Positions 17,012 through 25,512 of a DNA stretch of 64,000 nt are shown one piece after another. Position numbers and translations under genes: made by a program. Origin of the DNA: Streptomyces sp. NRRL S-646 (GTDB lineage Bacteria; Actinomycetota; Actinomycetes; Streptomycetales; Streptomycetaceae); contig NZ_JODC01000013.1 of the NCBI RefSeq assembly GCF_000720765.1, forward strand, positions 310,001 through 374,000, read 5' to 3'. The notes below the pieces were generated by a model. The model saw nothing but the letters and a program-made list of their open reading frames with translations. It was not told where the DNA came from and ran no database searches. Positions within the stretch are counted from its first letter, which is position 1; every line of letters begins with the position of its first letter.

Positions 17012-17527
17012 CTATTCGGAGGGCAGCGGCTGGGGCGGGTGCGGCAGCTGGAACAGCGCCCAGACGACCTTGCCGCCGAGCGTGCCCGCCATCGGGTGCC
17101 AGCCCCAGCTGTCGGCGAAGGAGTCGACCAGGAACAGGCCGCGGCCCGACTCCGCCGAGAAGTCGTCCGCCTCGCGCGGGGCCGGGGTCGCATGGCTCGG
17201 GTCGCGCACCGCGCACACCAGCCGCGCCGTCCAGCGCATCAGGTGCAGCCGCACGGGCGGGCTCTGCTCGGCGGTGCACAGGGTGCCGGCCGGCAGTCCG
17301 TGCCGCAGCGAGTTGGTGACCAGTTCGGAGACGACCAGACAGACGTCGTCGAAACGGTCGCCTATGTCCCACTGGTCGAGCGTTCTGCGGGTGAACAGCC
17401 TTGCCTCGCGCACCGCTTCGTAGCGGGCGGGCAGAGCGCAGGAGGCGGCGTTGGACACGGCCGCGGGATCCAGCGGCGGAAGGCCCTGCCGTAACGGCTC
17501 GAGCATGGTCGATCCATTCGTCCCCAT
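17012..17527 (-). CDS. HATPase-type ATP-binding regulator (AbaA/anti-sigma-like)
   Basis: 171 residues. The Bergerat fold is visible as VVSELVTNSLRHG (N box), SAESGRGLFLVDSFADSWGW (G1 and G2 boxes) and KVVWALFQLP. This is the RsbW/SpoIIAB-like histidine-kinase ATPase family, very abundant in Streptomyces and a regular member of whiJ-type loci. The ATG at 17527 has GGGAG eight bases upstream. It could act as an anti-sigma or serine kinase; no sigma factor is adjacent. Confidence 0.85.
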   Translation of the reverse strand: MGTNGSTMLEPLRQGLPPLDPAAVSNAASCALPARYEAVREARLFTRRTLDQWDIGDRFDDVCLVVSELVTNSLRHGLPAGTLCTAEQSPPVRLHLMRWTARLVCAVRDPSHATPAPREADDFSAESGRGLFLVDSFADSWGWHPMAGTLGGKVVWALFQLPHPPQPLPSE

Positions 17528-17603
17528 GCGAGGCACTCCCGAGGAATTCGCGGTCGTTGCGTTGCGATGCAGCGGTTGCGCGAGACCATGGTCTTGGATG
17601 CGC

Positions 17604-17638
17604 GGTGCAGATGCAAGGTGCAGATGCACGTGCACGCG
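17604..17638 (-). promoter_or_regulatory. Motif cluster upstream of the HATPase gene
   Basis: GCAGATGCACGTGCACGCG at 17620-17638 is the inverted copy of the 16566-16584 motif. It is preceded by a 12-base direct repeat GGTGCAGATGCA at 17604-17615 and 17617-17628. The gap 17528-17830 has no gene; it is unusually A/T-rich for this genome between about 17640 and 17790 and must hold the divergent promoters of the HATPase and XRE genes. Confidence 0.6.
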
Positions 17639-17830
17639 ACCGAATTGGACCCTCCCGTACCGCTTGTTGGCCATTTTTTCCGCCATCTTCTCTCCCGCTG
17701 CTTGCCAACTCCTTCCCTCTTCCTGTGCAGAATCTTTGGGTTCTTTCCTTCTCTGTAATCGGACGAGTACTGCTCGGAGTGATTTAGTGGCAGACTTCGG
17801 CCCCTGAAGGCGTTGGGGAGGCTGGCGAAC

Positions 17831-18691
17831 GTGAGCGTGGGAGAGCCCGGATCGGTGGTGCGGCGCATGCTGCTCGGCTCGCAACTCAGGCGGCTGCGCG
17901 AGGCGCGCGGCATCACTCGCGAGGCGGCGGGCTACTCGATCCGCGCGTCCGAGTCGAAGATCAGCCGGATGGAGTTGGGCCGGGTGAGCTTCAAGACGCG
18001 TGATGTGGAAGACCTGTTGACGCTGTACGGCATCACGGACGAGCAGGAGCGCACCTCGCTGCTCTCCCTCGCCCGGGAGGCCAACGTCGCGGGCTGGTGG
18101 CACAGTTACTCGGACGTCCTGCCGAGCTGGTTCCCCACTTATGTGGGCCTGGAGGGCGCGGCGCACCTGATCCGGGCGTACGAGGTGCAGTTCGTGCACG
18201 GCCTGCTGCAGACCGAGGCGTATGCACGTGCAGTCGTACGGCGTGGCATGAAGGGCGCGAGCAAGGCCGACATCGACAAGCGTGTGGCGCTGCGTCTGGA
18301 GCGGCAGAAGCACCTCGCCTCCGCGGGCGGCCCCGACTTCCACATCGTCCTGGACGAGGCCGCGCTGCGCCGCCCGTACGGCGACCGCGAGGTGATGCGG
18401 GACCAGCTCCAGCATCTGATCGAGGTGTCCGAACGCCCCAACGTGCGGCTGCAGATCATGCCGTTCAGCTTCGGCGGCCACTCCGGCGAGAGCGGCGCGT
18501 TCACGATCCTCAGCTTCGCGGAGTCCGACCTCTCGGACGTCGTCTATCTGGAGCAGCTCACCAGCGCGCTCTACCTGGACAAGCACGAGGACGTCGTCCA
18601 GTACGAGAGGGCGCTCAAGGAACTCCAGCAGGACAGCCCCGGACCGGACGAGAGCCGCGATCTTCTACGGGGTCTCCTTCAGCTCTCGTAG
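17831..18691 (+). CDS. XRE-family regulator with DUF5753 domain (WhiJ-type)
   Basis: 286 residues. The N-terminal HTH spans about residues 12-70 (QLRRLREARGITREAAGYSI, ESKISRMELGR) and DUF5753 occupies about 95-275 (YVGLEGAAHLIRAYEVQFVH, GLLQTEAYARAVV, NVRLQIMPFSFGGHSG). This is the DNA-binding member of whiJ/abaA-type loci that affect sporulation and antibiotic production. The start at GTG 17831 is chosen for GGGGAGG nine bases upstream. A third TGCACGTGCA core lies inside the gene at 18223-18232. Confidence 0.9.
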   Translation: MSVGEPGSVVRRMLLGSQLRRLREARGITREAAGYSIRASESKISRMELGRVSFKTRDVEDLLTLYGITDEQERTSLLSLAREANVAGWWHSYSDVLPSWFPTYVGLEGAAHLIRAYEVQFVHGLLQTEAYARAVVRRGMKGASKADIDKRVALRLERQKHLASAGGPDFHIVLDEAALRRPYGDREVMRDQLQHLIEVSERPNVRLQIMPFSFGGHSGESGAFTILSFAESDLSDVVYLEQLTSALYLDKHEDVVQYERALKELQQDSPGPDESRDLLRGLLQLS

Positions 18692-18803
18692 GGTTATCCC
18701 CATAGGTTCGCCGAGAGTCCCCAACTCACCTGGGCCGCAAGTACGATGACGTGTGATCAGACCGTCACGTTGATCGTGTGTCTGCTAGTGATTTGGGGAT
18801 CAC

Positions 18804-20267
18804 ATGTCGTCGTCCTACTTCACCGACCTGGCCCAGCAGTACATCGACGGTGAGTGGCGCCCGGGCACCGGCTCCTGGGACATCATCGACTTCAACCCGT
18901 ACGACGGTGAGAAGCTGGCGTCGATCACCATAGCCACGGTCGACGAGGTCGACGAGGCGTACCAGGCGGCGGCCCGCGCCCAGAAGCAGTGGGCCGCGAC
19001 CAACCCGTACGCGCGCCGGGCGGTCCTCGAGAAGGCCCTCAAACTGATCGAGGAGCGCGAGCAGGAGATCACCGAGATGATCATCGCCGAGCTCGGCGGC
19101 ACCCATCTGAAGGCCGGCTTCGAGCTGCACCTCGCCAAGGAGTTCCTGCGCGAGTCCATCCAGTGGGCGCTGCGCCCCGAGGGCAAGATCCTCCCCTCGC
19201 CGGTGGACGGCAAGGAGAACCGCCTCTACCGCGTCCCGGTCGGCGTCGTGGGCGTCATCAGCCCCTTCAACTTCCCCTTCCTGCTGTCGATCAAGTCGGT
19301 CGCCCCGGCCCTCGCGCTCGGCAACGGCGTGGTGCTGAAGCCGCACCAGAACACCCCGATCACCGGCGGCTCCCTGGTCGCGAAGATCTTCGAGGACGCC
19401 GGACTGGCCGGCGGTCTGCTCAACGTCGTCATCACGGACATAGCGGAGATCGGCGACGCCTTCATCGAGCACCCGATCCCCAAGGTCATCTCCTTCACCG
19501 GCTCCGACAAGGTCGGCCGTCATGTGGCCACCGTCTGCGCCTCGCACTTCAAGCGCTCGGTCCTCGAACTCGGCGGCAACAGCGCGATCGTGGTCCTCGA
19601 CGACGCCGACATCGACTACGCGGTCGACGCGGCGGTCTTCAGCCGCTACGTCCACCAGGGCCAGGTCTGCATGGCCGCGAACCGGGTGCTGGTGGACCGT
19701 TCGATCGCCGACGAGTTCACGGAGAAGTTCGTCGCCAAGGTGAAGACCCTGAAGGTCGGCGACCCGAGCGACCCGGGGACCGTCATCGGCCCGGTGATCA
19801 ACTCCTCGCAGGCGGACTCCCTTTCGGCCACCGTCGAGCAGGCCATCGCCGAGGGCGCGACCGCCCTGGTGCACGGCACGACCACCGACAACCTGGTCGA
19901 GCCCTCCGTCCTCACCGGCGTCCCCGCCGACTCGGCCCTGCTCCGCCAGGAGGTCTTCGGTCCGGTCGCCTTCCTCATCCCCTTCGACGGCGAGGAGGAG
20001 GCCGTACGCCTCGTCAACGACACGCCGTACGGCCTGAGCGGCGCCGTCCACACGGGCGACATCGAGCGGGGCGTCTCCTTCGCCAAGCAGATCGAGACCG
20101 GCATGTTCCATGTGAACGACGGCACCGTCCACGACGAGCCCCTCGTCCCCTTCGGCGGCGAGAAGAGCTCCGGCGTCGGCCGCCTCAACGGCGAGACGAC
20201 CATCGACTCCTTCACCACCCTGAAGTGGATCTCGGTTCAGCACGGGCGGAGCGGGTTCCCCTTCTGA
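18804..20267 (+). CDS. NAD(P)-dependent aldehyde dehydrogenase
   Basis: 487 residues, full length. VISPFNFPFLLSIKSVAPAL is the cofactor-binding entry, ISFTGSDKVGRH the GSxxxG loop, LELGGNSAIVVLDD carries the general-base Glu, and HQGQVCMAANR holds the catalytic Cys. The pattern is closest to the benzaldehyde/vanillin dehydrogenase branch, but substrate cannot be fixed from sequence. The gene stands alone, about 110 bases after the XRE gene, with its own promoter region. Confidence 0.9.
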   Translation: MSSSYFTDLAQQYIDGEWRPGTGSWDIIDFNPYDGEKLASITIATVDEVDEAYQAAARAQKQWAATNPYARRAVLEKALKLIEEREQEITEMIIAELGGTHLKAGFELHLAKEFLRESIQWALRPEGKILPSPVDGKENRLYRVPVGVVGVISPFNFPFLLSIKSVAPALALGNGVVLKPHQNTPITGGSLVAKIFEDAGLAGGLLNVVITDIAEIGDAFIEHPIPKVISFTGSDKVGRHVATVCASHFKRSVLELGGNSAIVVLDDADIDYAVDAAVFSRYVHQGQVCMAANRVLVDRSIADEFTEKFVAKVKTLKVGDPSDPGTVIGPVINSSQADSLSATVEQAIAEGATALVHGTTTDNLVEPSVLTGVPADSALLRQEVFGPVAFLIPFDGEEEAVRLVNDTPYGLSGAVHTGDIERGVSFAKQIETGMFHVNDGTVHDEPLVPFGGEKSSGVGRLNGETTIDSFTTLKWISVQHGRSGFPF

Positions 20268-20387
20268 GTTCCAGGGTGAGTTTCCGCAGCGGGGCCATTG
20301 AGGACAGAACCTGACCTCAATGGCCCGTAGCTTCGTCGGTGTCAGGCAGGGGGACGGACTCCCTGCCACCGGCGAAAGGCGGCGGTC

Positions 20388-20927
20388 ATGGTCACTCACG
20401 TTCCCGCAGAGGCTCGGGGAGACGAGCGCGGAGCACTGCTCTCGTTCATCGAGGAACAGCGCGGCGGCATCCGGCGCGCGCTGCTCGGGCTGACCGAGGA
20501 GCAGGCCGCGAGCAGGCCCAGTGCCAGCGAGCTGTCCCTTTCCGGTCTGCTCAAGCACGTCGTCGAGGTCGAGCAGAGCTGGATCGCCCGGGCCAAGCAG
20601 GAGCCGCCGGCCATCAAGCGGGACGAGACCAACTGGCACGAGACCTTCCAGCTCGTCGACGGCGAGACTGTCGAGTCCCAGCTCGCGTACTGGGAGAAGG
20701 TCGCCGCCGAGACGGAGGCGTACATCCGCTCGGTGGCGAGCCTCGACGACACCTTCCCGCTCCCGAACGACCCCTGGTTCCCGCCGGAGGGCCGCGTCTC
20801 GGTGCGCTGGCTCTGTCTGCACCTGATCCGCGAGACGGCCCGGCACGCGGGTCACGCCGACATCATCCGCGAATCCCTCGACGGGAAGACGGCGTTCGAA
20901 CTGGTCGCCCTGGAGCAAGCGGGCTGA
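20388..20927 (+). CDS. DinB-family (DUF664-like) protein
   Basis: 179 residues forming a four-helix DinB-like bundle. LSLSGLLKHVVEVEQSWIAR supplies the first metal-ligand His, and LIRETARHAGHADIIRE the HxxxH-type pair near the C-terminus. Members include thiol-dependent S-transferases (mycothiol or bacillithiol linked), so a detoxification role is plausible in an actinobacterium. Start is ATG with AAAGGCGG upstream. Followed closely by a PadR regulator. Confidence 0.85.
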   Translation: MVTHVPAEARGDERGALLSFIEEQRGGIRRALLGLTEEQAASRPSASELSLSGLLKHVVEVEQSWIARAKQEPPAIKRDETNWHETFQLVDGETVESQLAYWEKVAAETEAYIRSVASLDDTFPLPNDPWFPPEGRVSVRWLCLHLIRETARHAGHADIIRESLDGKTAFELVALEQAG

Positions 20928-20950
20928 GCCTTGACAATAAGCTGGACGGC

Positions 20951-21592
20951 ATGTCCGCGATCCGTCTCCTCGTGCTCGGCGCGGTCCGCCAGCACGGGCG
21001 GGCCCACGGCTACCAGGTGCGCAACGACCTGGAGTACTGGGGCGCGCACGAGTGGTCCAACGCCAAGCCCGGCTCGATCTACCACGCGCTCAAACAGATG
21101 GCGAAGCAAGGGCTGATGCACGCGCACGAGATCGCGCCGTCCACGGCCGGCGGCCCGCCGCGCACGGAGTACGAGATCACCGACCGGGGCACCGAGGAGT
21201 ACTTCCGGCTGCTGCGCGAGGCGCTGACCTCGTACGACCAGAAGATGGACGTCAAGTCGGCGGCCATCGGCTTCCTCGTCGACCTGCCGCGCGCCGAGGC
21301 GGCAGCGCTCCTCAAGGAGCGGATCCGGCGGATCGAGGAGTGGCGGGGGGCCGTCACCGAGCACTACATCCCGGAGGACGGCCCCGAACAGCTCGGCCAC
21401 ATCGGCGAGATCATGAACCTCTGGGTCCACACGGCCGACGCCGAGGCCGAGTGGACCCAGGGGCTGATCGGGCGGATCGAGAGCGGGGCGTACACGTTCG
21501 CGGGGGAGGGCGCGCCGTTCGTCGGCGTCCTCGTCGAGGGTGAGGAGAACCCGTACGCGACGGGGGAGCGGCACCCCGAGGACGACCGCTAA
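20951..21592 (+). CDS. PadR-family transcriptional regulator
   Basis: 213 residues. The winged helix covers residues about 1-95 (LLVLGAVRQHGRAHGYQVRN, KPGSIYHALKQMAKQGLM, PRTEYEITDRGTEEYF), followed by the helical dimerisation Vir_act_alpha_C-like region. PadR genes of this type usually sit beside a DrrA-like ABC transporter; here only a broken ATPase fragment follows directly. I take ATG 20951 as start. The regulator may now control genes elsewhere or itself be decaying. Confidence 0.85.
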   Translation: MSAIRLLVLGAVRQHGRAHGYQVRNDLEYWGAHEWSNAKPGSIYHALKQMAKQGLMHAHEIAPSTAGGPPRTEYEITDRGTEEYFRLLREALTSYDQKMDVKSAAIGFLVDLPRAEAAALLKERIRRIEEWRGAVTEHYIPEDGPEQLGHIGEIMNLWVHTADAEAEWTQGLIGRIESGAYTFAGEGAPFVGVLVEGEENPYATGERHPEDDR

Positions 21593-21599
21593 ACCACGG

Positions 21600-21830
21600 T
21601 CGCCCGCGGCACCGTGCAAGCAGTCCTGGGCCCGAACGGGCGCGGGCAGGACGACCCTGGTCCGGATCCTGTCCACCCTGCTGCGGCCCGACGCGGGCCG
21701 GACCGAGGTGGCCGGGCACGACGTGGTGACCGAGGCCCGGGCCGTGTGCCTGCGCATCGGCCTGCTCGGCCGGCACGCGGCCCTCTACGACCGGCCTCGA
21801 CCCCCGCGGCTGCCCGCGGTGTTCTTTCCC
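21600..21830 (+). pseudogene. Remnant of a DrrA-type ABC transporter ATP-binding gene
   Basis: Two reading frames together give VQAVLGPNG and then GAGRTTLVRILSTLLRPDAG, RTEVAGHDVVTEARAVCLRI, GLLGRHAALYD. This is the Walker A region of DrrA-like daunorubicin-resistance ATPases, interrupted by a frameshift at the P-loop, with the P-loop Lys replaced by Arg and everything after about 75 residues deleted. It follows the PadR gene directly, so the original locus was probably a PadR-controlled efflux pump. Confidence 0.75.
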
Positions 21831-21869
21831 CTGGCCGTGGGGGGGGCGCGCGCCTGAGCCGGTAGTTCG

Positions 21870-23270
21870 CTAGTGATGGAAGCCGGTGGCCGCTCCCCTG
21901 TCCCTGGTCCACGGGTGCGGCTGCCGGCGCAGTTCCGGCAGCAGCTGGGTCAGGTCCTCGAGGAACAGCTCCGCGAGGTCCTCCGAGAAGCCGTTGCGGC
22001 ACACCACCCGCAGCACGGACAGGTCCTCGCGGTTCGGCGGGAAGGTGTACGCGGGCACCAGCCAGCCCTTCTCGCGCATCCGCCGGGACACGTCGAAGAC
22101 GTCGTACGACTTCACGCCCGGCGCGGTGGTGAAGGCGAAGACGGGCAGCTCGTCGCCCCTGGTCAGGAGCCGGAAGTCGCCGAGCGCCTCCACCCGTTCG
22201 GCGATGCCCGTCGCCACGTCCCGGGTGGTCTGCTGCACGGCCCGGTAGCCCTCCCGGCCCAGCCGCAGGAACGTGTAGTACTGGGCGACCACCTGTGCGC
22301 CGGGGCGCGAGAAGTTGAGGGCGAAGGTCGGCATGTCGCCGCCCAGGTAGTTGACGCGGAAGACGAGTTCCTCGGGCAGCGCCTCCTTGTCGCGCCACAG
22401 CGCCCAGCCGACGCCCGGGTAGACCAGCCCGTACTTGTGCCCCGAGGTGTTGATGGACGCCACGCGCGCGAGGCGGAAGTCCCACACCAGGTCCTCGTCG
22501 AGGAAGGGTGCGACCATGGCGCCGGACGCGCCGTCGACGTGGACCGGGATGTCCAGCCCCGTGCGCTCCTGGAGGGCGTCGAGCGCCGCACACAGGTCGG
22601 CGATGGGCTCGTACGAGCCGTCGAAGGTGGAGCCGAGGATGCCGACGACCCCGATGGTGTTCTCGTCGCAGAGGGCGGCCGCGGCCTCCGGATCGAGGTG
22701 GAAGCGCTCGCCCTCCATGGGGACCAGACGGGGCTCCACCTCCCAGAAGTTGCAGAACTTGTCCCAGCAGACCTGGACGTTGACGCCCATGACGAGGTTG
22801 GGGCGGGCGCCCGGGGCAGGGTTCCGCTTGGACCAGCGCCGCTTGAGCGCCATCCCGGCGAGCATGCACGCCTCGCTCGAACCGGTCGTCGAACAGCCCA
22901 CCGCCGCCGACGGATCCGGCGCGTTCCACAGGTCGGCGAGCATCGCCACACAGCGCCGCTCCAGCTCGGCGGTGCGCGGGTACTCGTCCTTGTCGATCAT
23001 GTTCTTGTCCCGGCACTCCGCCATCAGGACGCCGGCCTGCGGCTCCATCCAGGTGGTGACGAAAGTGGCGAGATTCAGCCGTGAGTTGCCGTCCAGCATC
23101 AGCTCGTCGTGCACCAGCTGGTACGCCGTCATCGGCGGCAGGGGAGTGTCCGGGAGCCGGTGCTTGGGCGGCGCCTGGGTCATGCCGCCGACCGGATTGG
23201 CCTCCCCGTAGAAGGGGTTGACCGACAGCGGGCGCTCGTCGGGCTTCTCGGGACCTTCGTGGAGCGGCAT
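21870..23270 (-). CDS. gadB: Glutamate decarboxylase
   Basis: 466 residues, the usual length. PLP-dependent group II decarboxylase: SINTSGHKYGLVYPGVGW contains the cofactor Lys, HVDGASGAMVAPF the Asp that pairs with the pyridine nitrogen, and TTGSSEACMLAGM an earlier phosphate-site block. It converts glutamate to GABA and consumes a cytoplasmic proton. GAGGAG precedes the ATG. It is the second gene of an operon after a ClC-type gene, 33 bases downstream. Confidence 0.93.
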   Translation of the reverse strand: MPLHEGPEKPDERPLSVNPFYGEANPVGGMTQAPPKHRLPDTPLPPMTAYQLVHDELMLDGNSRLNLATFVTTWMEPQAGVLMAECRDKNMIDKDEYPRTAELERRCVAMLADLWNAPDPSAAVGCSTTGSSEACMLAGMALKRRWSKRNPAPGARPNLVMGVNVQVCWDKFCNFWEVEPRLVPMEGERFHLDPEAAAALCDENTIGVVGILGSTFDGSYEPIADLCAALDALQERTGLDIPVHVDGASGAMVAPFLDEDLVWDFRLARVASINTSGHKYGLVYPGVGWALWRDKEALPEELVFRVNYLGGDMPTFALNFSRPGAQVVAQYYTFLRLGREGYRAVQQTTRDVATGIAERVEALGDFRLLTRGDELPVFAFTTAPGVKSYDVFDVSRRMREKGWLVPAYTFPPNREDLSVLRVVCRNGFSEDLAELFLEDLTQLLPELRRQPHPWTRDRGAATGFHH

Positions 23271-23303
23271 GGACGTCTCCTCGTGTCTTCTCGGGAACGG
23301 GTG

Positions 23304-24590
23304 TCAGCGGACCGGAGTTCCGTCGTCGCGCAGCCGCATCTGGGGCCGGCCGGTCACCAGCAGCCAGGCGGGCAGCGAGGCGATGCACAGGAGGGCGAGG
23401 ATCGTCGGCGAGGCCACCAGGACTGCGGCCGTGAACAGGCTCACCCAGCCCTGCCGGGTGACGGCGAGGAGCATGCCCAGGACTCCCGCGGCGACACCGA
23501 GCGTCGGGTGAACGGCGGGTAAGAGGGCATGCGTGCCCAGGCCGAAGGCGGCGCCGACGAACACCGCCGGAAAGATCCGCCCGCCCCGGAAGCCGCAGGA
23601 CGCCGCGACGACCAGCGCAGCCAGCTTCACCACCGCCATCCCGACGAACGCGCCCGCCGACCGGCCTTCGGGATCCCGCGCCAGCTCCGCGACCTGGTCC
23701 AGCCCCTTGAAGAGCGTCAGATGCCCGCCCAGGGCGCCCAGCAGCCCCAGGACCAGCCCGCCGGCCGGAAGTGCGATCATCGGGTGTCTCAGGCGCCGGA
23801 AGACGGCGTGGACGTACGGGAAGGCGTACACCGCGCACATGCCGAGCAGCGCCGCCAGCGGCGCGATCACCAGGGCGGCCAGAAGATCGCCCCAGCCTGG
23901 ATGCCCGCCGAACGGGGGCAGATCCAGGTCGAAGCTCGGATGCGCCACCAGGGTGGTCGTGAGGGCGCCCGCCCCGCCCGCCAGCAGCGGCCCGAACACG
24001 TTGTCCCAGAGCAGCCCCTTCAGCTGCCGCCCGGCCAGCGCCTCGGAGATGACCAGCGCCGCCGCCACCGGCGTCCCGAACAGCGCACCGATCGTCGCCG
24101 CCTCCGCCAGCGCCGCCCACAGCCCGCCCGGCATCCGGGGGAGCAGCCGCCGCCCCAGCCAGAAGGCGAGCCCCACGTTCACCGCGATGACCGGGTTCTC
24201 CGGACCGAGGCTCGGCCCGCCCGCCAGCATCAGGGTGGTGGCCACCAGCAGCCCCGGCAGCACGGCGGGCGCCAGCACCGGAGCGTCCAGCCCCAGGGTC
24301 GTCGGATCGGGCCCCGCATGACCGGGCACCTTCCACACCACCAGCCCCACCGCAACACCCGTCGCGGTGAGCATGACGAGCATCCAGAGCACGGAGTACC
24401 GGCCCACCCCCAGGGCGTCCGGCAGGTTCTCCCAGAGCACGTGCTGGAGCTGCTCGCCCGCCGCGCTCACCCCGGTGAACAGCAGGCCGGCACCCACGCC
24501 CACGACGAGAGCAGGGAGGATCAACGGCAGCAACGCGCGCGCGGGTGCCGCGGGGGAGGCGGGCGCCTGCTGCGCGGTGTCGTGGGCCAC
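23304..24590 (-). CDS. ClC/YfeO-type chloride channel or Cl-/H+ exchanger
   Basis: About 428 residues with ten or more hydrophobic segments. LAGGPSLGPENPVIAVNVG is a ClC selectivity-filter motif of the YfeO type; the Glu in GPENP occupies the place of the gating Glu in GREGP of E. coli ClC, which suits exchange rather than channel behaviour. Start is taken at GTG 24590; an open frame continues to 24656 but runs into the tipA promoter. Cotranscription with gadB suggests acid resistance: decarboxylation consumes protons and ClC compensates charge. Confidence 0.85.
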   Translation of the reverse strand: MAHDTAQQAPASPAAPARALLPLILPALVVGVGAGLLFTGVSAAGEQLQHVLWENLPDALGVGRYSVLWMLVMLTATGVAVGLVVWKVPGHAGPDPTTLGLDAPVLAPAVLPGLLVATTLMLAGGPSLGPENPVIAVNVGLAFWLGRRLLPRMPGGLWAALAEAATIGALFGTPVAAALVISEALAGRQLKGLLWDNVFGPLLAGGAGALTTTLVAHPSFDLDLPPFGGHPGWGDLLAALVIAPLAALLGMCAVYAFPYVHAVFRRLRHPMIALPAGGLVLGLLGALGGHLTLFKGLDQVAELARDPEGRSAGAFVGMAVVKLAALVVAASCGFRGGRIFPAVFVGAAFGLGTHALLPAVHPTLGVAAGVLGMLLAVTRQGWVSLFTAAVLVASPTILALLCIASLPAWLLVTGRPQMRLRDDGTPVR

Positions 24591-24650
24591 GGGCTCACCA
24601 TAAGCGAACAAAAGGATCAGAACATCCGGAATCTTCTCCTGGCTCCGGGC

Positions 24651-24672
24651 TTGCACCTCACGTGACGTGAGG
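24651..24672 (+). promoter_or_regulatory. TipA-type MerR operator and -35 element
   Basis: TTGCAC (-35, 24651-24656) leads directly into the palindrome CCTCACG-TGA-CGTGAGG (24656-24672). As I recall it, the S. lividans tipA promoter has the same arrangement, with the repeat in a long spacer typical of MerR targets. The ATG-proximal -10 is not clear. The region 24591-24711 is shared with the divergent ClC-gadB operon. Confidence 0.75.
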
Positions 24673-24711
24673 ACTCACCGTGGAGTGCGTACCGAGAAGG
24701 GAGCGGACGAA

Positions 24712-25494
24712 GTGAGTCACTCGGCAGGACAGGACGGCTACTCCGTGGGACAGGTCGCGGGCTTCGCCGGCGTCACGGTGCGCACGCTGCACCACTACGA
24801 CGACATCGGCCTGCTCGCCCCGAGCGAGCGCAGCCACGCGGGCCACCGGCGCTACAGCGAGGCCGACCTCGACCGGCTGCAGCAGATCCTGTTCTACCGC
24901 GAGCTCGGCTTCCCGCTCGACGAGGTCGCCGCCCTGCTCGACGACCCGGCCGCGGACCCGCGCGCGCACCTGCGCCGCCAGCACGAGCTGCTGACCGCCC
25001 GGATCGAGAGGCTGCAGAAGATGGCGGCGGCCGTGGAGCACGCCATGGAGGCACGCAAGATGGGCATCAACCTCACCCCCGAAGAGCGGTTCGAGGTCTT
25101 CGGGGACAAGGACCCCGAGCAGTACGCCGAGGAGGCGGAACAACGCTGGGGCGGCACGGAGGCGTACGCCGAGTCACAGCGCCGCGCGGCCACCTACACC
25201 AAGGAGGACTGGAAGCGCATCCAGGCCGAGGTCGACGACTGGGGCCGCCGGTACGCCGACCTGGTGGCCGCCGGGGAGCAGCCCACCGGCGAGGCCGCCA
25301 TGGACCTGGCCGAGGAACACCGGCAGCACATCAGCAGGTACTTCTTCGAGGTTCCGTACGAGATGCACCGCTGCTTCGGGGAGATGTACGTCTCCGACGA
25401 GCGGTTCAAGGCGTTCTACGACTCCATGCGCCCGGGCCTCGCCGAACACCTCAGCGAAGCCATCGAGGCGAACGCGTCCCGCCACACCTCGTAG
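24712..25494 (+). CDS. tipA: TipA-type MerR regulator with TipAS drug-binding domain
   Basis: 260 residues. The MerR HTH lies at residues about 10-78 (YSVGQVAGFAGVTVRTLHHY, DDIGLLAPSERS), a coiled-coil dimer helix follows, and the TipAS antibiotic-recognition domain fills about 130-255 (DPEQYAEEAEQRWGGTEAYA, EMYVSDERFKAFYD). Family members bind thiopeptide antibiotics, sometimes covalently through a Cys; here RCFGEMYVSD has the Cys in the expected place. Start is GTG 24712 with GGGAG upstream. It is autoregulated by the operator upstream and may also act on the divergent operon. Confidence 0.92.
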   Translation: MSHSAGQDGYSVGQVAGFAGVTVRTLHHYDDIGLLAPSERSHAGHRRYSEADLDRLQQILFYRELGFPLDEVAALLDDPAADPRAHLRRQHELLTARIERLQKMAAAVEHAMEARKMGINLTPEERFEVFGDKDPEQYAEEAEQRWGGTEAYAESQRRAATYTKEDWKRIQAEVDDWGRRYADLVAAGEQPTGEAAMDLAEEHRQHISRYFFEVPYEMHRCFGEMYVSDERFKAFYDSMRPGLAEHLSEAIEANASRHTS

Positions 25495-25512
25495 CCCTCC
25501 TGGCCCGGGTTT

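Noticed and set aside
16676..18691. Classical type II toxin-antitoxin system for the DUF397/XRE genes
   Set aside because: The two genes are not adjacent, the XRE protein has a ligand-binding-type DUF5753 domain, and a developmental regulator locus explains the layout better.
21589..24336. Very long open minus-strand frame across gadB and the ClC gene
   Set aside because: It is a shadow of the real genes in another frame; its translation is Arg/Gly/Ala-rich without motifs, while the true frames have full family signatures.
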